A DNA stretch of 64,000 nt from Caprella mutica (taxonomy: Eukaryota; Arthropoda; Malacostraca; Amphipoda; Caprellidae), in contig CANNZV010000856.1 in the NCBI GenBank assembly GCA_947561585.1, positions 1 through 64,000 on the forward strand, read 5' to 3'. Positions within the stretch are counted from its first letter, which is position 1. Each line of letters starts with the position of its first letter. The notes below the pieces were generated by a model, which did no database searches, had not been told where the DNA came from, and saw only the letters and a program-made list of their open reading frames with translations. Below are positions 44,204-56,053 of the stretch, in pieces. The position numbers and the translations under genes were made by a program.

Positions 44204-46274
44204 CTATAGTATTTTATCATTGGCATGACATACATTACCAATTTCTTTGAACAATCTATTCCACGTATCTCTTAACCCTTGATTAGTTGCCTTGTAACCA
44301 ATACAATGGTTTGCAAAGATGCAACTTCTCAATGTTGACGGAGATAAAAGTTTATGTGAAAAATGTGGCAAGTTGATGGTTGGAGAATCAATTCTTTTAG
44401 CTAATAGTCCTGCAATGTAGGTATCTTCTATTGGAAACAATGGCATCGTTATGGATGCTTCAAACAGCTTCTTCACAGTCTCAGCTGATATTATGTAAGC
44501 TCCTCCTTCGATACGTACAAGATTTATTTCATTGTCCTGAATTTTGTTTGCGTAAAAAGACTTCAAAATAGGATAGCTTATCCCGGATGGATTCGTCATT
44601 ATGCTCCCCATTATGAAATTTGAGGGCATGTTTCTCTTCTCAATTGATTTTTGCAGGTTAGGAATGTGAACGAATGTGTCGTCCTGTACCTTCAGTAGGT
44701 ATTTAGCCTGAGGACATTCTCCAGCCAGGTATTTCAATGCGAAAACCGATTTAACAGTTTGGTTGTAAGGTGTGTCGATAAAATCCTCTACCAAAAGATC
44801 CTCGAATGCTAATTGTTCCTCTGGGATGGACATCCTCATCCCTCTATTTGGGGGTTCCATCCCCATCAAGAACACAAGCTTGTATTTGCGTTCATGTTTT
44901 ACTGCCGTGAAATTGTGGATTTTCCAAATAGTCTTTTCACTTTCTTTGTCACCTGCAGGAAACAAACGTCTGAGTTCTGATTCGGAGAGACGGTTCACCC
45001 ACTGTCCCCAAGTTTCTCTGAAAAATGTAGAAAATTATTTAAAAAATTAAAAGGCGATAAAGTTAAAATTAAACTTTCAACAAATTGATTCCAAATCAAT
45101 TCAAAACATTGAATGGTAAAAATAATTGTTTGATTTCATTGGAAAATGAGACGAATGATGCACTCATTAAATTGAATAAATGCATCAGTTTAGTTTGAAA
45201 TTTATGTTAGTTTTTTCAGTATCGAATGGTTTAACTCTCTCTCTCTTTCACCTAATATATCTCTCTCTCACTCTCTCTCTCTCTCTCTCTCTCTCTCACC
45301 TTATGGCTTTTCTCCTGTCGAAGTTCCTCTGTTCTGAACTGACTATCACCACCACGAACTCCTCTCCCGTACAATCAGCAGGTTTCAGAACCATCGTCTT
45401 GGTGTTAGGTTGTACGTACACACTAATGTCTCGTGTTATGTCTGCAGACCAGTGTGATGTTATATCTGCAAGAGTACTTCCATTATGATGTAGTCACGCA
45501 CTAAAAAGTTTGTAAGTTTTTTCATTGAATTGTTGGTATATATGAATTGTGAATTCATTCCTCTGAAATTTAGTACCGCGATTTAGTACGTTCAATCGCT
45601 TGCTATTAATCAAAGCTACACAGCTTCTAAAATATTCATAATATATTATTATTAACAGAATGACAGCAAAGATATTATAGCTAGTACAATAAGAAACATT
45701 ACTCTCGCCAATTTCTGGTTTCAAAAGCCATCTGGTTTCAAAACCAGAAAGCGGGAACTAGAAAGGACAATCGAGGTATGTTGTGTGCCTGAGGTCATAA
45801 CATCAATACTTAAAATCATATTTAGTACAATTGAAGAACGTAAATTTGTAAAAAAAAATAGTTATTAATTTGCATAATATAATGTATATCCCGCTTTCAA
45901 TACCAGGTGGCAGAGAAAATAGAAATTGTCGAAAGTAGTGTTTCGTATTGTAGTATAATATCTTTGATGACAGTATCTCACATATATATATGAATGCCAA
46001 TATGTTCCACAACTTATTCATGCAAAGTATATTTGTTACATACTACGTTGACGTCGCATCGTACTCGAAAAGTGGACATTAACGTATGTCATGAACCTAT
46101 ATATCTGACCTTTAGAAATTCTGGATTAACCCACTTATCGAGTACTGTGTCATTCCCCTGCATATCACTTTATTTACCTCTCTCTGTGTTAGTGCTGTTC
46201 AGCAGTCTGGTCATGAGAAGCAGCACTATGAGTAGCACTAAGCAGCCTTTCCACAGCACAGGGTATTGCTTCAC
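44204..46274 (-). CDS. beta-1,3-galactosyltransferase-like protein (GT31), three exons visible
   Basis: Exons on the - strand: 46274-46178, 45465-45300 and 45017-44204, all with GT..AG borders and compatible phases, giving 358 residues to the stop. Exon 1 encodes a short cytoplasmic tail and a signal anchor (residues 6-21, VLWKGCLVLLIVLLLM), as in type II Golgi enzymes. Exon 2 carries the stem and VVVIVSSEQRNFDRRKAIRE. Exon 3 continues ETWG, then LKVQDDTFVH with the DxD-like metal site (residues 200-201), GGAYIISAE, and IEDTYIAG (E285-D286), typical of the family. Such enzymes add galactose or GlcNAc in beta-1,3 linkage to glycans in the Golgi lumen. The acceptor cannot be told. An upstream exon with the initiator Met is required (an in-frame TAA precedes exon 1) and was not found. 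Confidence 0.85.
45237..45299. repeat. (CT)n / (GA)n microsatellite at the intron 2 donor
   Basis: CT dinucleotides, interrupted twice, run directly up to the exon edge. On the gene's strand the donor reads AAG then GTGAGAGAGAGAG, so the splice site itself is the first unit of the microsatellite. Confidence 0.85.
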
Positions 46275-46439
46275 CTGCCAAGAATAGGACGTTAGTTATT
46301 CCTAAGGAACCTATTACCGGATGACCATTTGTACAAAATCACCTCCTGGATAATGTTAATTAATCATTATGCAAAATCAAGTTGGATTATTACTATCGAA
46401 ATGAAATGAAAACTCAAAATAGAGTAGGTAAGCTCCGAG

Positions 46440-46790
46440 ACATTATGTGTACCATTGGTGTCATTTTGACGTCAAAGTCGCTAGTAGAAGTAGGTAATGA
46501 CACTGCATCACCTTCTGTGTACCATTGGTGTCATTTTGACGTCAGTGTCGCTAGTAGAAGTAGTTATGGACACTGCATCACCTGCTGTGTACCATTGGTG
46601 TCATGTTGACGTCATAGTCGCTAGTAGAAGTAGGTATGGTCACTGTATCACCTTCTGTATACCATTGGTGTCATTTTGACGTCAGAGTCGCTAGTAGAAG
46701 TAGGAATGGACACTGTATCAACTTATGTGTACCATTGGCGTCAATTTGACGTCACAGTCGCTGGTAGAAAAAGGTATGGACACTGAATCA
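46440..46790. repeat. 70-bp tandem array with a TGACGTCA in each unit
   Basis: ACCATTGGnGTCA recurs at 46451, 46521, 46591, 46661 and 46731, exactly 70 bp apart. Every unit holds the palindrome TGACGTCA, the consensus cAMP-response (ATF/CREB) site, followed by GTCGCTnGTAGAA. It lies about 170 bp upstream of the GT31 membrane-anchor exon, in its first intron or promoter region. A related remnant (CACTGTATCACCTTCT) is at about 49710-49775. Confidence 0.9.
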
Positions 46791-47787
46791 CAAGTCAAAA
46801 TATCCACCAATTGCTACAAGTATCTACGAATTATCACGAATCACTAGAGAAATAATAATTATAATTACTAGGGTTGTGACAATATGCGTTTAAAATCATA
46901 CATTCTGAAAATATTATAGACGGAGAGAAAAAACAGAATTGAATCGTTCTAAATCAGCTGTACATAGCATTCGATACCATTACATTTAGTGTCGTCTATA
47001 TAGTGCTAAATTATTAAGATCTATAATTTTGAACGCATATATTGGCACAACACTGATAATGTCATACAGAACCATTTATTAATTAAAAAAAAGAGTAGTT
47101 TGAAATTTATCATCACTCGAATATTTTACATCTAATATTAGAGTGAGCAATTTTTTTTTGCACTTTTATACTGGTTTGTTTCCCGGAAAATAAATTCCTT
47201 TCCGTGTGAGTTTTTTGATGGACTTAAAAACAGGTTAATATTTTTACCTCGGTTATGAAGCGGAAAAAAATGTTGAACCATAGATTTTTTTTTGCACATA
47301 ATTAGATTTAAAGAATTAGAGAGCTGTTCCATTAAAAAACCTGCAAAATCATTTACAATTGCAATGATAATGTAGTGGTAAATGATTTGATAATAATCAT
47401 GTCATTTTTATTATATAAAGTTAAAACAAACATATTGCAGTACCCAATTATTTTATATTTTAATTTATGATAATTATAGATTGGGTTAATAAATAATTTT
47501 TTAATTATTATTCATATTCTTTAATATTTAGCTACCAATTCATTTATAAATGTCCTTGGTAAGGTAATTATAATGTGTGTATTTTTTTTATCATAAATTA
47601 AAAAAATAGCGCTCATAATTCTTTATTATCACAAAAAATAGTTTCTTAGTTTGTTCTGTGATTTCATCATCACTTTCTATTAATTAAATTTCTTCTCAAA
47701 TTGGGTTTCTTAGTTTTGAGACCCTTTTATTTGTGAACTTCGATGATATACAAATGTATATTGTAGCTGTAGGACAATTGATTCAGG
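46791..47787. other. non-coding spacer
   Basis: AT-rich. No gene found, including no convincing first exon for GT31. Confidence 0.5.
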
Positions 47788-48880
47788 TCCATTTGAATCC
47801 CTGTATCATTTGATTCACATACCATTTGAATCCCTGTACCATTTGATTCACATACCATTTGAATCCCTGTACCATTTGATTCACGTACCATTTGAATCCC
47901 TGTGCCATTTGATTCACATACCATTTGAATCCCTGTACCATTTGATTCACGTACCATTTGAATCCCTGTACCATTTGATTTACGTACCATTTGAATCCCT
48001 GTGTCATTTGATTCACGTACCATTTGAATCCCTGTACCATTTGATTTACGTACCATTTGAATCCCTGTACCATTTGATTTACGTACCATTTGAATCCCTG
48101 TATCATTTGATTCACATACCATTTGAATCCCTGTACCATTTGATTCACATACCATTTGAATCCCTGTACCATTTGATTTACGTACCATTTGAATCCCTGT
48201 ATCATTTGATTCACGTACCATTTGAATCCCTGTACCATTTGATTCACGTACCATTTGAATCCCTGTGCCATTTGATTCACATACCATTTGAATCCCTGTA
48301 CCATTTGATTCACGTACCATTTGAATCCCTGTACCATTTGATTTACGTACCATTTGAATCCCTGTGTCATTTGATTCACGTACCATTTGAATCCCTGTAC
48401 CATTTGATTTACGTACCATTTGAATCCCTGTATCATTTGATTCACGTACCATTTGAATCCCTGTACCATTTGATTCACGTACCATTTGAATCCCTGTACC
48501 ATTTGATTCACATACCATTTGAATCCCTGTACCATTTGATTCACGTACCATTTGAATCCCTGTACTATTTGATTCACGTACCATTTGAATCCCTGTACCA
48601 TTTGATTCACGTACCATTTGAATCCCTGTATCATTTGATTCACGTACCATTTGAATCCCTGTACCATTTGAATTCCTGTATCATTTGATTCACGTATCAT
48701 CTGAATCTCTGTATCATTAGAATTCCTGTATCATTTGATTCCCGTATCATCTGAATCCATGTATCATTTGATTCACGTACCATCTGAATCCATGTACTAT
48801 TTGATTCACGTACCATCTGAATCTCTGTATCATTTGAATTCCTGTATCATTTGAATCACGTATCATTTCAATTCCGATTA
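47788..48880. repeat. 33-bp minisatellite, about 27 regular plus several degenerate units
   Basis: The unit is CCATTTGAATCCCTGTACCA followed by TTTGATTCACGTA (33 bp), very regular to about 48670 and degenerate to about 48880. Variation is concentrated in a few positions: ACGTA or ACATA, GTACC, GTGCC, GTATC or GTGTC, and GATTCAC or GATTTAC. Because the unit is a multiple of three and lacks stops in several frames, ORFs of about 290-307 codons exist on both strands (11-residue repeats such as MVRESNGTGIQ). No gene context supports them. Confidence 0.92.
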
Positions 48881-49989
48881 TTCGATTCTCATTCCTATTT
48901 TTACTGAGACTATACCATACATTTATTATTGTTTTGTATATTAATTACATAACATTTAATAGACATATGCAACTACAGTTGATTAAGTTATTTTTTAAAT
49001 TTTAGCAATAAGGGGAAATACAGGTAGCAAAAATTTTTAGTATTTATATTCAAACAAGTAACAAAATGCTGTCAATTTTTCTTTCGATCAATAAATAAAA
49101 TTCAATGGCATATCAAATTTACAGGCTTACCTCGCTTTCATTACATGTTCTACACAAATAAATGTGGAACATGTTCTAACTCAATTTTCCTGGTATTGAA
49201 ACTATTTCAGGTGATATTTTGGCCATTTGGTCGGTAGTTTTCAGTTAAGCTTTTTCGCTGTATTTATTACAAACATTATGATCATGCCAGTGAGATTGAT
49301 TTTGTGGTAAATAAAACACATATATTATTTACCATAGAATGGTATTTCCATTGTTCAGATCGATCCATCCATCTAAATCTGTACATTGTTTTTAAAGATC
49401 CACCTGTAATCTGTTTTCTGGGTAGTTTTAAATTAATTGTAAATTGAAAATAAATCATTTGTTGTGGTAATCAGTTCCAGCAGTTTGGATTTCGGCATTT
49501 GAATGGATATATTTATTATTTAAATAGTAGATGTCAATTTAATTGTTTCTTGAATAAAAAAAAGTAACAAATTATTTGTATGCTAATTATATTAGCAAAA
49601 AGAATATCACTGGGAATTAAACGACCAGGAAGCAATAAACGAGGGATAAAATGACATGGGGATCAATATAGACCAGCCGCTACTCCCCATTCTACAGAAG
49701 TAGGTAAGGACAGTTGGACACTGTATCACCTTCTCAGTACCAACCAACCGTGAGTGGACGCTATCACCTTCTGAGGCTTTAATAACTATAAAACTGTAAA
49801 TAAAGTAACATAAAGCTGCACATCAATAATAATAACAAATAAAACTCCACATCAAAAACTCCTTCACTGACCTGTTTGAATAAGAGTTTCATTTTTCTGC
49901 GTTGATGGCCATATATCATAGTTAGTTTTGTTTTTGCACTGTAATTAATCTGCTATCTGCAAAATAGAAAGTACCATAAATTATTATTA
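48881..49989. other. non-coding spacer
   Basis: No gene recognised. About 49700-49775 carries a degenerate trace of the 70-bp array. Confidence 0.5.
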
Positions 49990-50345
49990 CACAAATAATA
50001 TTCCACTAGGGATGAACTCTTACGGTGAAGAACATTCATACAATATCTATTTACAGTCAATACAAATAATATTCCACTAGGGATGAACTCTTACGGTGAA
50101 GAACATTTATACTATATCTATTTACAGTCAATACAAATAATATTCCACTAGGGATGAACTCTTACGGTGAAGAACATTTATACAATATCTATTTACAGTC
50201 AATACAAATAATATTACACTAGGGATGAACTCTTACGGTGAAGAACATTCATACAATATCTATTCACAGTCAATACAAATAATATTCCACTAGGGATGAA
50301 CTCTTACGGTGAAGAACATTCATACTATATCTATTTACAGTCGAT
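49990..50345. repeat. 71-bp tandem array, five copies
   Basis: TTCCACTAGGGATGAACTCT (one copy TTACACT) recurs at 50001, 50072, 50143, 50214 and 50285, a strict 71-bp period, with GTGAAGAACATT and ATCTATTTACAGTC in each unit. Copies differ at only a few positions, so the expansion is recent. Non-coding. Confidence 0.92.
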
Positions 50346-51036
50346 ACTATAGTTAGTAAAATGTTTAGATAATATCAAAAAAATTGGGTGACTAATTCAA
50401 CAGTTCAGTTTTTGCAAGTCCCCATTATATGGAGAAGAAAAAATGAGACAACTTAGCATCAACCCTATTTAGATTATCAGTATTTTTAGTACAAAGTGAG
50501 TATGTATATCACATTGAGTGTGATGTTCATTAATGTCTAAATTGGTTAGGTGTACTAATTATTAAGAAATAATAATTGGCTAAAATTTTATATAATTCGC
50601 AATATAATGTGAGATGTGAATAGAAAAGCGGATTCTAAATTTATAGAAGACTATTTAAAAAAATATAAACTTTTTATTGCAAACTTCTTCAATAAAAAAC
50701 CTGGTAGGACACTAATATATTTCGGTTGACTAAAAAAGTGTTAATTTATTATCTCCATATAATAGTACCTACCTGAGGCGTACCATATACAATGATTGGT
50801 CTATTAACCTTGTCTCAAAACCTTCCATAAGATCTTATTACTGGTTCCTCTTGATTCTTTGCATGTAATATCATGTGTTATGAAGTGAAAACCATACAGC
50901 CATATTTTCTTATGCTAAGAAGTATAAAAAGTTTCGAATTCATTGACGGTGAATTTGATCCATTTTTCAGAAATGATGCAAATAAATGCCGTCACTCAGA
51001 GTACTGTAAAATAGTATAAGTATTATTAGTTTAATA
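50346..51036. other. non-coding spacer
   Basis: AT-rich. Nothing recognised. Confidence 0.5.
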
Positions 51037-51224
51037 TTAAAAGTGAATAGAGAGTGAAACGTGATGCAATTTATGTAAACAATTTTATTTAAGTTAATTT
51101 CTATAAATATGCACATATATAAATGAATAATAGCACAATTTTTATTTGAAAACAAATGGAAAATATTCTGTGTGATGTCACTCAAATTATTTTCTGATGT
51201 TCCAATATTGTACTGGGTATACTT
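51037..51224. repeat. dispersed repeat, copy 2
   Basis: Same-orientation relative of 2069-2268, clearly diverged. Shared blocks include GTGAATAGAG, TTTTATTTAnGTTAATTTC and TGTTCCAATATTGTACT. Confidence 0.6.
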
Positions 51225-52412
51225 CTCTTTTTATTTACTATGGTATAGATTACATGTAATTATCTCTTACACCGTACATCTTCGAAAAAGTGTCTGCAGA
51301 ATTTTTTACTCTAATCATGAAGTCATGAGTAAAATAAAAAAAAAATCCCTGTTTTTGCAATGCATGCCTTCCAGCGTTTCGCTGTATATTTTAACTGCAT
51401 AGAGAAAGAAAATGAATAGGTTTAATATATCAAAGAAATATAACTGTCTAAATTCTAATTTCACGTATCACAGTTTTTTAATTTCCTATATTATTTTCAA
51501 TTTGTTATATCAATCATTTTATGTATTAAATAAATAAATCCCAGAATACTTTTCAATTTAAATGTGTTAAATACTGGAATATTTTGATTCTAGAATTTGG
51601 AAATATGTCCAATTTGTTTAAATTTAGATGTATTCTTAAGAATTAGTTATGAGCAATTTTTAGATTGTTGAGTTGTTCTTAATTTTCTTCCATGTGCGTC
51701 TTCTTCTCCTCTTCTCCTTTTTATTAGCCTTTTTTTTACCTCATCCTCTTGTCTGTTTTTCACATACACATCATATGCTACCCTTACTGTTTCGTTAGAT
51801 TTTTTACATTTTATCTCTATATTTTAATTGAATTAGCCATTTTTAGTACTGTTTCCCTTAATATAATTCTTAACCGGGATTCATTTTTTTTTTGTTTTGG
51901 TATTTCAAATTGTTTTTTAATTGTTGTTCTACCATATAAGAAATATTCCATATATAATTTCCTTAGCTTTGTCTGTCTATTTGTGGTCTGTCACGCTTTA
52001 AGTAATATTCAGAAATTGGGGAAACATGAATATTAATTATTATACGAGTTGAATAAAAAAATGTATTAACTAAAAATGAATATATTAAAAACTACAGTGT
52101 AAGATTTAATGAATTCTTTACAACTTCTGTCAATAAATTATATACTCCATGCTACAACATTATTGTCATTATTAAATTAATAACTTTAGCTAAATCTGGG
52201 ACACGGACCAATTGTGAGGATAGTTTAATAATTATACTAATGAGAACACGTTATTCTTTACTGGCAAATTCACTAGTTATATATATAACAATTACATTTA
52301 AACTGTCCGACATCTCTAGAATTTCTACAAGAATAAATTATTCGCATTTTAACTATTCTTACTCCTATGTGATAATGAAAAACGGAAATATTCAAGATCA
52401 TTTCCTCATATA
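51225..52412. other. non-coding spacer
   Basis: AT-rich with a T-rich run at 51650-51960. The ORFs here are short and low complexity. Confidence 0.5.
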
Positions 52413-53539
52413 CCGTATGGGCCACAAAAATGTTTCCGCTTTTTCAAATACTTATAAATCGTTAACCAATTGACGAAAAAACTGAACCTTGGTCTCTCTT
52501 TCACTGCCTCTTTTTGTACTATTAACAAGTAAAATCCATTTTGAACTGATGTACATAGTTTAAGAACAGGTAAGCAAAGAGTGAGGGTGATTATTTTTGT
52601 CATTGCGTGAAGGTTATTCTTAGAGCTAACTTTGTGATTTTACTTACTAAAAGGCAGTGAATAAAAAGGAAAAAAATTGTAGACATTATAATACTGGGTG
52701 CTTAAACTTCTTCCTTGGAAATTATTTTGAAATAGAACAACTTCAGTGACATTTTAATTTCACTCTGTATATTCGTTTTCACTCTGTATATTCGTTCTCG
52801 TTTGTTTATTGAATGGTTCCCTGGTAGTTAGGTTTTATCCCTGGAATATTAGTGGAATATCCCAGGAATAATTCTTTCTTCCCTGGGATATTCCCCAAAA
52901 ATCCCAGGAATAAATCCTTGTCGCCAGGATTAAAGCCCGTTTCACACTTGCATCTTTAACACCGCGAAAAAAAGCTCTTCTTAAAATGTGTTTACACTTG
53001 CGTTTTTTTTTATCGCTGATGGAAAAATCACATTAAATTTTTACTTCAGAGATAAAAAAACACACGTGTGAACACGTTTTAAGAAGAGCTTTTTTTCGCA
53101 CTGTTAAAAATGCATGTGGAAGCGGGGCCTTAACCATGCAATGAACAAGCGAAGAATGAATATTCATAATAAAAACTTTGAGAGATCAAAATGTCACTGA
53201 AGTTGTTCTATTTCCAAATAGTTTTCAAGGAAGAAGTGTAAGCACCCTGTATTAAAATGTCTACCATTATAATTATTTTTCTTTTTATTCACTGCCTTTT
53301 AGTAAGTAAAATCACAGAGTTAGCTCTAAGAATAACCTTCACGCAATGCCAAAAATAATCACCCTCACTCTTAATTTGCTTTCCTGTTCTTAAACTATGT
53401 CCATCAGTTCAAAATGGATTTTACTTGTTAATATACAATAGGAGACAGAGAAAAAGATACCAAGATACAGTTTTTTCGTCCATTGGCTAACGACTTACAA
53501 GTAATTGAAAAAGCGGAAACAGTTTTGTGGCCCATACTG
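52413..53539. mobile_element. long-TIR MITE of Tc1/mariner type (1.1 kb)
   Basis: The left end CCGTATGGGCCACAAAAATG and the right end in reverse CAGTATGGGCCACAAAACTG begin inverted repeats of about 350 bp (52413-52770 and 53185-53539) with some divergence. TA flanks both ends (52411-52412, 53540-53541). No transposase. The two arms make a very large potential hairpin. The centre (about 52780-53150) is occupied by other repeats, including the MITE at 52934-53129. Confidence 0.8.
52934..53129. mobile_element. small TTAA-target MITE nested in the long-TIR MITE (196 bp)
   Basis: AGCCCGTTTCACACTTGCAT on the left and, in reverse, GGCCCCGCTTCCACATGCAT on the right are flanked by TTAA at 52930-52933 and 53130-53133. 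Inner inverted blocks (GCGAAAAAAAGCTCTTCTTA with its complement) extend the pairing. The style matches the MITE at 9752-10404. Confidence 0.75.
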
Positions 53540-53541
53540 TA

Positions 53542-53789
53542 TGTAGTTGTAAGAAATAAAGGATATATTTTCATTTTAAGTAGCCGTACATTTTTTCCTA
53601 GACGCATCGACACACTCGTTAGGGAAATCCAGCAGTAAACAGAGTTAGTAAACACCATTTGTAAATCTTTTTTTTACATCATAAAGTATATTAGACGCAA
53701 TATATCGAAAGACACTGAGGATATTTTTTATTGTGTATTCATTTATGAGAGTCACCATATCTAATGAACGAAATTTGGAGTGTGTGTAG
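53542..53789. other. non-coding spacer
   Basis: No gene recognised. Confidence 0.4.
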
Positions 53790-54105
53790 GTATAGTGGAG
53801 TCAGTGTGTGTCACAAGGAAAAGGGATCACACAAAAGGCGCCGTACGCCAATCCGAGGGTGATTCCAGTGCAGCAAGTAAACACCCTGTCTAAGACTTAT
53901 TGGCGCACAGGCTTCACCACCAAAGAAGTCAGGGTTTTAGACTTATGGTGGGTCACTCTCCCCTCACGTGAACCACAAGAAACAGTCTCAAACAGCAAGC
54001 ACTTGGAAAAAATGAACCCACTACGTGTTTCAGAATTAACCGGGAATAGTTTGGCTTCACATACAGAACCCACGCGTGGACGCGGGCGCTGTACGTGAGA
54101 CCTTA
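53790..54105. other. GC-richer block of unknown nature
   Basis: Composition changes abruptly from the AT-rich surroundings. A + strand frame of 96 codons (53808-54098) contains sequences like RTGFTTKEVRVLDLWWVTLP, but I recognise no domain. Palindromic CCCACGCGTGG lies near 54070. It could be part of the adjoining LINE insertion, a host exon or another repeat. Confidence 0.3.
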
Positions 54106-54109
54106 ACCT

Positions 54110-55340
54110 CTCTTAAACTAACCTGCGGATTATCTTGTTCAAGTTCATCTTGAAGGAATTGACAGAGGGTGCATCAATAAACTCATCTGGAAGGCATTCC
54201 ATACACTGCACACCTTCACTGTCATCAGGTGTTGGAACTTGTTGGTACGGAATCTTGGTACCTCTAACTTGTAAGCATGACCCTTTGTTAGGTTCAAGTT
54301 GATTGAGAAGATCCGTGTGGAGTCAAATGTGTTATGACCCTGATGATCTTGTAGGTCTTAATCAACTACCCACGGAGTCTACACTGTTCCAGAGTTAGGA
54401 GGTCCAATTCAATCAGCAGCCTCTCATAATCTTTGTTCTGGATCTCAGGTATCAACTTGGTTTCTCTGGTCTGAATGCACTCCAAGCGTTTCACGTCATA
54501 CCTATACGAAGGAGACCAGAACTTCACAGTATACTCCAAATTGGGCCGAAGCAGCTTCTTATACATGGTCATCACCGTATTACTATTTCGGTGGATAAAA
54601 CCCCTCATGATATAACCTAGGATCATAACCTTCCTCTTTGTGACGATACACTGAACACCAAACATGAACTTGGAGGTTATGAGGACTTCGAGGTTTAGTT
54701 TCTATAACGCTGGAGAGACTAGCGAATCAAGTAGAGAGTAGTCAGCACGAGGATTTTGCACACCAACATGGTGGACTTCACATCTGCCATTGCTCTGACC
54801 ACTCTCCGATCCTGTCCAAATCCCTCCTCAGTTCCTTCACCGCATTAAGATCAGTCGCATCGACTCCGAACTTGGTTTTCTCTGCAAACTTACATATCCT
54901 TGAGATGATCCCAGTATTTAAATCGTTGATGTAAATGAGGAATGGCAGAGGTACTAAAATTCATGATCTTTAAGGCAAACCACTACAGGCCACTCAGATG
55001 GTGTGACGCCAAGGACAACACTCTGTCCTATTTGACAGCCAAGCTCCGATCCAGTCAGTCACCTTACCGACAATGCCAAGAACTCTTACCTTAGCCTTCA
55101 ATCTCCGGGAGGGACTATTTCAAAGGCTTTCTGAAAGTCGAGAAATACGACATCCACAGACCCATACCTGTCGTAGGCACCGTAGATGACGTGGGAGAAT
55201 TCTAGCAAATTAATGAGGCATGACCTACCTGCAGTGAAACCATGTTGAGGACTATAGTTATAGTTCGTTTTGCTCCAGAGAAACTACATTCTACAACCCT
55301 TTTCTTGATCATGGTCTTTAACACCTTATGGCCCATACTA
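54110..55340 (-). pseudogene. CR1-like LINE reverse transcriptase remnant
   Basis: On the - strand, scattered over frames: QHGFTAGRSCLINLLEFSHV, GSVDVVFLDFQKAFE, then a region where the catalytic box is lost. The best piece (54665-54366) reads RNSNTVMTMYKKLLRPNLEY, FWSPSYRYDVKRLECIQTRE and IELDLLTLEQCRLRG, the thumb and connection region typical of CR1-type LINEs. A downstream C-terminal trace (ITHLTPHG, VCSVWNAF) reaches about 54110. Many stops, old and dead. Not LINE-B, whose equivalent region reads differently. Confidence 0.75.
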
Positions 55341-55739
55341 TACTAACAGTATAGTTTTCCCTCATTTTTTCTCTCTTTATATATTTAGTATCCAAAAATA
55401 ATAATTCTAGAGCAATATTTCCTTAATTTCCATACTCTGCAGCGGAATTTTTGTTTTTTTGGCGTGAACTGTTATCAACAAAACCGAATATATTCAAATT
55501 ATAGAAAAATGAATTATATGAGATTATATATGAATATATTGAAATAATGAAGAAATTTGAATGTATACCCTCACAAATATATAATTTTCGCATTAGGAGA
55601 TATCTTAAAATTAACATAATAATAACATAAGAAATAATGCAATTCCGAGATGTAGTAAGAATGATTGATACCACGTTAACGTACCAACAATCGCTAGATA
55701 TTTAAAATTACTGTATTGGGACATCTTCTAATTTACTGG
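55341..55739. other. non-coding spacer
   Basis: No gene recognised. Confidence 0.5.
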
Positions 55740-56010
55740 TCTGTATCTGTGTGTTTACACTTTGACTGCCGCGGTGAAACTGCCCAGTTTAGTTTGCAAA
55801 GCGTTTCTACCGCCTCGGTGCTAACGCGTCCAGATGCGTTACCGCCGCCTACCGCCGTAGTAACGCCGATAGCCATGCTGTAGAAACGGTAGTATAGTAT
55901 GCAAATTTATTTTCTATTCATTTAACCGTGATTAATTGAAGACGCGTAAACAGGACAGTGAAAACGCAGCGGTGAAACTGCTAGTATTGTATGGGCCTAC
56001 CTGGGACAAA
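55740..56010. other. CpG-rich patch with short repeats
   Basis: CpG dinucleotides are dense (ACCGCCGCCTACCGCCGTAG, AACGCGTCC, GACGCGTAAAC). GCnGCGGTGAAACTGC occurs twice in direct orientation (about 55768 and 55975). A GTTTACAC-like start and a GACGCGTAAACAGG block suggest a MITE of the type that begins GTTTACAC, but the termini were not resolved. Confidence 0.35.
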
Positions 56011-56053
56011 AGTCATGACTCTAAGACCCTTCTAATGGCGGAACATATACTGA

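Noticed and set aside
45180..45488. 102-codon + strand ORF
   Set aside because: It is antisense to GT31 exon 2 plus the CT microsatellite; exon structure and protein motifs lie on the - strand.
47727..48700. ORFs of 292-307 codons on both strands
   Set aside because: All are translations of the 33-bp minisatellite; being open in several frames at once indicates absence of stops, not coding.
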